A stretch of DNA of 40,244 nucleotides from positions 1 to 40,244 of the forward strand of contig JAGGAE010000003.1 in assembly GCA_017889725.1 (NCBI GenBank), written 5' to 3'. Below are positions 36,382 through 40,244 of this stretch, one piece after another. How positions within the stretch are numbered: position 1 is the stretch's first letter; each line of letters starts with the position of its first letter. The DNA comes from Bacillota bacterium (lineage in GTDB: Bacteria; Bacillota; Negativicutes; Sporomusales; CTSoil-080). Position numbers and translations under genes: made by a program. The notes beneath the pieces are model-generated. The model did not search any database and had not been told where the DNA came from. It saw only the letters and a program-made list of their open reading frames with translations.

Positions 36382-37732
36382 ATACGATTAGATCAAAATT
36401 ATTACTATCGTCCTCACTAATCTTGGTTACCAGCACTTTATCAACACGAACCCGATCCATATCAACTACTTCGAACTTCCATCCAGCCCAGTCAAAACTT
36501 TCTCCAGTATCGGGTATATACCCTAAATACGATACCACAAAACCACCCAATGTTTGAAAGTGACCACGATCCTCTGACGGTAACTCACTACTAGTTCCCA
36601 AAAATTCTTTAAGTTCTCCTACACTAAGCATACCATCCATAAGCCACGACCCATCTTCCCGTGAAGTAATTTCCGGCTCACCTTCGGCATCCTGTTGTAC
36701 CATGTCACCGACAATCTCTTCCATTATGTCAGCGAAAGTCAATATTCCTAAAAAACCGCCAAACTCATCAATAACAAAAGCAATATGATTCCCGGACTGC
36801 TTAAACATTTCCAGCATAGGCAACACTCTAGTGCTTTTCGGCACATAAAGCGGCGTTTTCATGACTATTTCCATATTCAAACGGCCCGACTCCAGTTTAC
36901 TGGCCAATAAATCCTTAGCAACTGCAACCCCTAGCACTTCATCAAGGCTCTGCCTCGCAACAATAAACCAGGAATGTCCGCTCTCAAGAACAGTCCTAAG
37001 ATTATTCTCTTCACTATCTTCCACATCCAGCCATTCAAGCTGGGTTCTTGGCGTCATCAAGCCGCTTATTTTTCGGTCTCCCAACTGAAAAACATTATCA
37101 ACCATCTCTTTTTCTGTTTCTTCAAATGTTCCGTTGCGTGTCCCTTCCGCGATAAGGTCTTTGATTTCTTCTTCTGTCACCTGCATTTCAGACTTTTTGG
37201 ATAAACCAAAGAAGGCAATTACTGCCTGCGTAAAATAGCCGGCAGCTATAATCAATGGACGGCTGAAACGCATCAACTGCCGTATAGGAGCTGCGGTAAA
37301 ACACGCGATAGTTTCCGGACTATACAAGGCAACTTTAGACGGAACCATTTCCCCGATAATAAGCAAAACAAAGGTAATACCGAAAACTGCAAGAATCATA
37401 CTTAAGACACGGCTGTAAGGGGCGACGAAGGCAAATAAATCCACATATTTCGCCAGCAGGGGGGCATAAAGTACTCCGCTTATGGCACCTGCTATGATGC
37501 CGATAAACGTAGTAATAATTTGCGTAACCTCCCGCAGGCGATCTTCTTCATCCATAATCGTAAGCGCTGTCTTAGCACCACTCTTTTGCTCAGCTGCCAT
37601 GGTTTCCAGTTTAGGACGGCGCGAAACTATCATTGCCATCTCGGAAAGAGTAAAAAAACCATTAATGATTATGAGAAATAAAATAAGACCTGTGTAAAAA
37701 CTTAAAGGAACTGTGTCCAAAAACGATACCAC
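36380..37732 (-). CDS. CNNM/CorC-family transporter (HlyC/TlyC-like)
   Basis: A 450-residue membrane protein. An N-terminal DUF21 (CNNM) domain with about four hydrophobic segments (up to about 190) begins with a signal-like LILFLIIINGFFTLSEMAM. The CBS pair lies at about 205-330 (VMTPR-like LMTPRTQ, and FVIDEFGGFLGILTFADI). The C-terminal CorC_HlyC domain is at about 350-440. Relatives export Mg2+, or Co2+; older 'hemolysin' names are misleading. The start GTG 37732 has GGGA too close, and TTG 37720 is an alternative. It ends in a terminator before addB. Confidence 0.9.
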   Translation of the reverse strand: MVSFLDTVPLSFYTGLILFLIIINGFFTLSEMAMIVSRRPKLETMAAEQKSGAKTALTIMDEEDRLREVTQIITTFIGIIAGAISGVLYAPLLAKYVDLFAFVAPYSRVLSMILAVFGITFVLLIIGEMVPSKVALYSPETIACFTAAPIRQLMRFSRPLIIAAGYFTQAVIAFFGLSKKSEMQVTEEEIKDLIAEGTRNGTFEETEKEMVDNVFQLGDRKISGLMTPRTQLEWLDVEDSEENNLRTVLESGHSWFIVARQSLDEVLGVAVAKDLLASKLESGRLNMEIVMKTPLYVPKSTRVLPMLEMFKQSGNHIAFVIDEFGGFLGILTFADIMEEIVGDMVQQDAEGEPEITSREDGSWLMDGMLSVGELKEFLGTSSELPSEDRGHFQTLGGFVVSYLGYIPDTGESFDWAGWKFEVVDMDRVRVDKVLVTKISEDDSNNFDLIV

Positions 37733-37817
37733 TCCCAGATATAAGTATTTCTATTTATTATAGCATATTTCAATATATTTTCTCGCTATGTTACGCATAA
37801 ATTCGCCTCTAAATTTA

Positions 37818-38912
37818 CTAATCCCATTTTTGTAGCGCTACCTCTTCCGGTTTATAGACCTTATCGATAAAGCAGGTTAGCTCCTGCAATAAATCCATGT
37901 TCTGGTTCTCCCCGGTCAGCCGTTCTCCCGCCGCATTCACAAGCATTTGAAGAACAGGCCGTGATTTTAGATTAGAATACACCTTGACCACAACGCCTAT
38001 TTCTCCAGTATTGAGACGAACCACCGTTCCAATCGGGTAGAGCGCTACATTTTCTAAAAATACATCCACAAGTTCTGCATCGAGCTTTACTCCACGTTCA
38101 GCCATTATAATTTCATAGGCTTCATGCGGGAGCATAGCTTGGCGGTATGGACGTTCCGACGTCAAAGCATCATAAATATCCGCTATGGCCGTAATTTTGG
38201 CGTAGTAGTGCACCTTATTCCCAGTTATACCACGCGGATACCCTTTCCCGTCAAGACTTTCATGATGCTGGTACGCAGTATGCGCTGAAACCAAGGGAAT
38301 TGCACAATCTTTACGTAGAATTTCAAAGCCCTGCTCTGCATGGGCTTTAACAATTTTCCATTCATCCCGCGTGAGTTTTCCCGTTTTGCCTAACAATTCG
38401 CTGGGTACCAACATTTTTCCAACGTCATGCAACAGAGCGCCTAAAGCTAACTCTTTAATTTGTGTTTCTTTTAACTTCAGCTTGACCCCAATCATCGTTG
38501 CGAGTAAACATACATTAATCGAGTGCCCAAAAGTATAATCATCGTTGGCTCTGATATCGGTTAAATGTATAACCGCATTTTTGTTACTCATAATGTCTTC
38601 AACCACTTTATTTACAATATCCAACAAAGCGGTCACTTCCAATTTGCGGGTCTGCCGAAACTCATTAAACGCTTTCTGCGTAACCCTAAGAGCATCCACC
38701 CGGGTTTTTTCATGCAATACATCCTCTGCCGGTTCAACCTGGCAAAACGGATTTTTAATATAGACGGCATCAATATATAATTGGCTCAATCGGTAAATTA
38801 AGCTTTCATCCAAAACGCTATCTTTTGCTAGCAAAAGGCTGCCGCTAGAGTTGTATATATTTCTGGAAATTATCATGCCTGGTTTTACGTATTGGACGTT
38901 CAAGCGCAGCAT
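37818..38912 (-). CDS. HD-GYP domain c-di-GMP phosphodiesterase
   Basis: A 364-residue response enzyme without a receiver domain. The HD pair is His162-Asp163 in LLHDVGK, with HHE at 216-218 and DGKGYP (221-226), the HD-GYP box. Conserved KAHAEQGFEIL (189-199) lies between. HD-GYP proteins hydrolyse c-di-GMP, or in some cases cGAMP. The N-terminal 110 residues (MLRLNVQYVKPGM) match the DUF3391-like piece common in Firmicutes. A C-terminal extension of about 60 residues follows. GGGAGAAG precedes the ATG. Confidence 0.93.
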   Translation of the reverse strand: MLRLNVQYVKPGMIISRNIYNSSGSLLLAKDSVLDESLIYRLSQLYIDAVYIKNPFCQVEPAEDVLHEKTRVDALRVTQKAFNEFRQTRKLEVTALLDIVNKVVEDIMSNKNAVIHLTDIRANDDYTFGHSINVCLLATMIGVKLKLKETQIKELALGALLHDVGKMLVPSELLGKTGKLTRDEWKIVKAHAEQGFEILRKDCAIPLVSAHTAYQHHESLDGKGYPRGITGNKVHYYAKITAIADIYDALTSERPYRQAMLPHEAYEIIMAERGVKLDAELVDVFLENVALYPIGTVVRLNTGEIGVVVKVYSNLKSRPVLQMLVNAAGERLTGENQNMDLLQELTCFIDKVYKPEEVALQKWD

Positions 38913-39034
38913 TAAAACTTCTCCCTTTATTTACTTTTATGTCTACTTTATTATTATTCGACATAATCCGTCTTTGTCCTACCAAAACAAATAGTGTAAT
39001 GCTACTCAATAGCCACTTCTTTTTGCAGGATGAT

Positions 39035-39127
39035 TTAGTCTTTTGTATTATTCCCCCTGTAGCCAAAGGGATTTAGAGTTGTCACACCAAGTTCTAACGA
39101 AATGTTGAAGATTTCCAATAGCTCCAT
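39035..39127 (-). CDS. Possible 30-residue ORF in the HD-GYP upstream gap
   Basis: From ATG 39127 (MELLEIFNISLELGVTTLNP...) to TAA at 39035, with a G6 ribosome site seven bases upstream. It is of unknown family and could be a peptide or leader of the HD-GYP transcript. The rest of the 385-bp gap (38913-39297) contains a terminator and a 7-bp inverted repeat (TTATGTC / GACATAA, 38937-38966) but no other gene. Confidence 0.35.
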   Translation of the reverse strand: MELLEIFNISLELGVTTLNPFGYRGNNTKD

Positions 39128-39180
39128 ATTTTATCCCCCCATATCAGGATATTTATACAGCCTACTGCAAACTTGTATAA

Positions 39181-39214
39181 AAATACCTCCTGTAATAAGA
39201 AACAGGAGGTATTT
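39181..39214 (-). terminator. Terminator of the GNAT gene
   Basis: AAATACCTCCTGT and ACAGGAGGTATTT pair perfectly over 13 bp around an 8-nt loop, then TTATAC on the minus strand. About 85 bases past the GNAT stop. Confidence 0.75.
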
Positions 39215-39297
39215 CAGCGTTCTCCATAACGGAAATTGCGATTACTTTAACTTTACTAATTGTTGTCTACGACTACAGCCAAACACCTTCTACATAT

Positions 39298-39753
39298 TTA
39301 CTGGAGTTCCCTTATCATAGCGATTTCATCACAATTGGGAAACTTAGGACATTCAATACAATCTTTCCAAACTTTATGCGGCAACTTTTCTTTTTCTATT
39401 ACAGTAAAACTATGCCGACTGAAAAAGTCATCCCGGTATGTCAAAGTAAATACCGTTTTTACGCCAAGCGCCTGCGCTTCTTTTATTAATTCATCCACAA
39501 TACGGCTGCCAATTCTCTGCCGTATATGACTAGGCGCTACTGCCAATGCCCGGATTTCCGCAAGTTCATCCCAAACCAAATGCAAAGCACCAACGCCTAC
39601 TACTTGACCATCTTCTTCCGCCAATATCATATCACGTAAGGTTTCGTAGAGTACGTTTCGCGACCGCGGCAGCATTGTCCCATTCTCAGCGTGAGCATTT
39701 ACCAAACTGTGTATCGCTTCGACATCTGTAAAAAGCGCTTTGCGATAAATCAT
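39298..39753 (-). CDS. GNAT-family N-acetyltransferase (ArgA-like)
   Basis: A 151-residue single-domain acetyltransferase. The acetyl-CoA segment is 'RALAVAPSHIRQRIGSRIV'. The C-terminal box KVWKDCIECPKFPNCDEIAM, with three Cys, is typical of the short ArgA-like group that may make N-acetylglutamate for arginine synthesis, from memory. Substrate is not shown by sequence. ATG 39753 follows GGGAGGGATAGAG; the upstream five codons lack support. It has its own promoter and terminator. Confidence 0.85.
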   Translation of the reverse strand: MIYRKALFTDVEAIHSLVNAHAENGTMLPRSRNVLYETLRDMILAEEDGQVVGVGALHLVWDELAEIRALAVAPSHIRQRIGSRIVDELIKEAQALGVKTVFTLTYRDDFFSRHSFTVIEKEKLPHKVWKDCIECPKFPNCDEIAMIRELQ

Positions 39754-39814
39754 CTCTATCCCTCCCACACTGAATATTCATGTTGCATCTTCTTATAATT
39801 ATACACTAACTACT

Positions 39815-39843
39815 ACTATAAAACGCCAACTCTGTCTTGTCAA
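39815..39843 (-). promoter_or_regulatory. Promoter of the GNAT gene
   Basis: Perfect TTGACA (-35, 39838-39843), 17-bp spacer, TATAGT (-10, 39815-39820). A second A/T-rich TATAAT lies further downstream. Confidence 0.82.
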
Positions 39844-39866
39844 TATAAAGAAGTTATAGTACCAAA

Positions 39867-40244
39867 TTATCGGCTGACTTCTTTGTTCGGGCAAAGCTCA
39901 ACTAGAGGGCACTGATTGCAGTGAGGCTTACGGGCCGTGCATACCTTCCGCCCATGCCAGATTAACCAATGATGGGCACTAGACCAATCCTGTTGGGGAA
40001 TAATTCTCATTAATCCGGCTTCTACCGCCTCGGGCGTCGCCCCTTTAGCCAACCCTAACCGGTTAGAAACTCGAAAAACGTGGGTATCCACGGCAATCGC
40101 CGGTACGTTAAATAACTGGCTTAAAAGAACATTGGCAGTTTTACGTCCGACACCTGGCAATGAAATGAGGTCCTCAAATGTATCCGGTACCTGCCCATTA
40201 TATTGCTGACAGAGGCGATGGCACGTATTAATCAAGTGTTTAGC
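39867..40244 (-). CDS. nth: Endonuclease III (5' part beyond window)
   Basis: Base-excision repair glycosylase/AP lyase for oxidised pyrimidines. The window holds the C-terminal 125 residues, starting mid-protein at AKHLINTC. The helix-hairpin-helix LPGVGRKTANVLL includes the catalytic Lys, and VDTHVFRV has the catalytic Asp. Cys-x6-Cys-x2-Cys-x5-Cys (CTARKPHCNQCPLVELC) is the 4Fe-4S loop. A methionine-like start at 40235 is not the true start; codons continue in frame to the edge. Confidence 0.96.
   Translation of the reverse strand, partial: AKHLINTCHRLCQQYNGQVPDTFEDLISLPGVGRKTANVLLSQLFNVPAIAVDTHVFRVSNRLGLAKGATPEAVEAGLMRIIPQQDWSSAHHWLIWHGRKVCTARKPHCNQCPLVELCPNKEVSR

Noticed and set aside
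38845-39066. 73-codon minus frame overlapping the HD-GYP start
   Set aside because: Starts at TTG without a ribosome site and covers the HD-GYP promoter and ATG; the shorter 30-codon ORF has better support.

Overview
The window is a chromosomal segment of a Firmicute, rich in core genes. Three things support this. It carries the Firmicute gene order yicC-remA-gmk-rpoZ-coaBC-(metK)-priA-def-fmt. It has an lspA-rluD-pyrR block near a YteA/DksA-type gene, and trpS-scpA-scpB next to sporulation-associated families (YtfJ, DUF2953, YteA). It also has an S-box (SAM-I) and an L-box (lysine) riboswitch. Together with the LL-diaminopimelate aminotransferase DapL, the DUF5665 protein and the clostridial 2[4Fe-4S] ferredoxin, this suggests an anaerobic spore former. 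My best inference is a diderm Negativicute of the Sporomusa/Pelosinus type, but I had no database to test that. I see no tRNA, rRNA, CRISPR array, prophage or insertion sequence.

Layout. Nearly everything is on the minus strand; only rqcH, a penicillin-binding protein 2 gene and one tiny Cys-rich ORF are on plus. Positions 1-8700 hold translation, nucleotide and cofactor genes: fmt (cut by the window edge), def, priA, two small proteins, metK behind its SAM riboswitch, coaBC, rpoZ, gmk, remA and yicC. Positions 8800-16900 hold an orphan secreted protein, dapL and dapF for diaminopimelate/lysine synthesis, a SERCA-like Ca2+ P-type ATPase, the ribosome quality-control factor rqcH, and pyrR. Positions 16900-22200 hold rluD, lspA, ferredoxin, a VTT-domain membrane protein, yteA, a nitroreductase, a DUF5665 protein, ytfJ and DUF2953. 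Positions 22200-28800 hold PBP2, a damaged scpB, scpA, trpS, a site-2-type protease and lysA. Positions 28800-40244 hold the lysine riboswitch, a MoaD/ThiS-like protein, addA/addB, a CNNM/CorC-type transporter, an HD-GYP phosphodiesterase, a GNAT acetyltransferase and nth (cut by the window edge).

How the genes connect. DapL and DapF make meso-diaminopimelate for peptidoglycan, and LysA, under lysine riboswitch control, drains it to lysine. PBP2 and LspA act on the envelope. AddAB, PriA and Nth repair DNA. Def and Fmt process formyl-Met, and RqcH rescues stalled ribosomes.

Items most worth checking: (1) scpB lacks about 14-15 conserved residues of its second winged helix and is frameshifted at the same point, while the convergent PBP2 gene carries an apparent -1 frameshift in its tail. 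(2) A 17-bp A/T-rich palindrome holds back-to-back extended -10 elements between a MoaD-like gene that lacks the terminal Gly-Gly and a previously unlisted 42-residue Cys-rich ORF. (3) AddA carries an AddB-type four-Cys Fe-S signature, while AddB lacks a Walker A motif. (4) The -10, transcription start, Shine-Dalgarno and start codon of an orphan secreted-protein gene lie in one long inverted repeat. (5) A nested 79-nt hairpin lies between ytfJ and DUF5665. (6) A leader terminator lies ahead of PBP2. No complete new multi-gene system was recognised.
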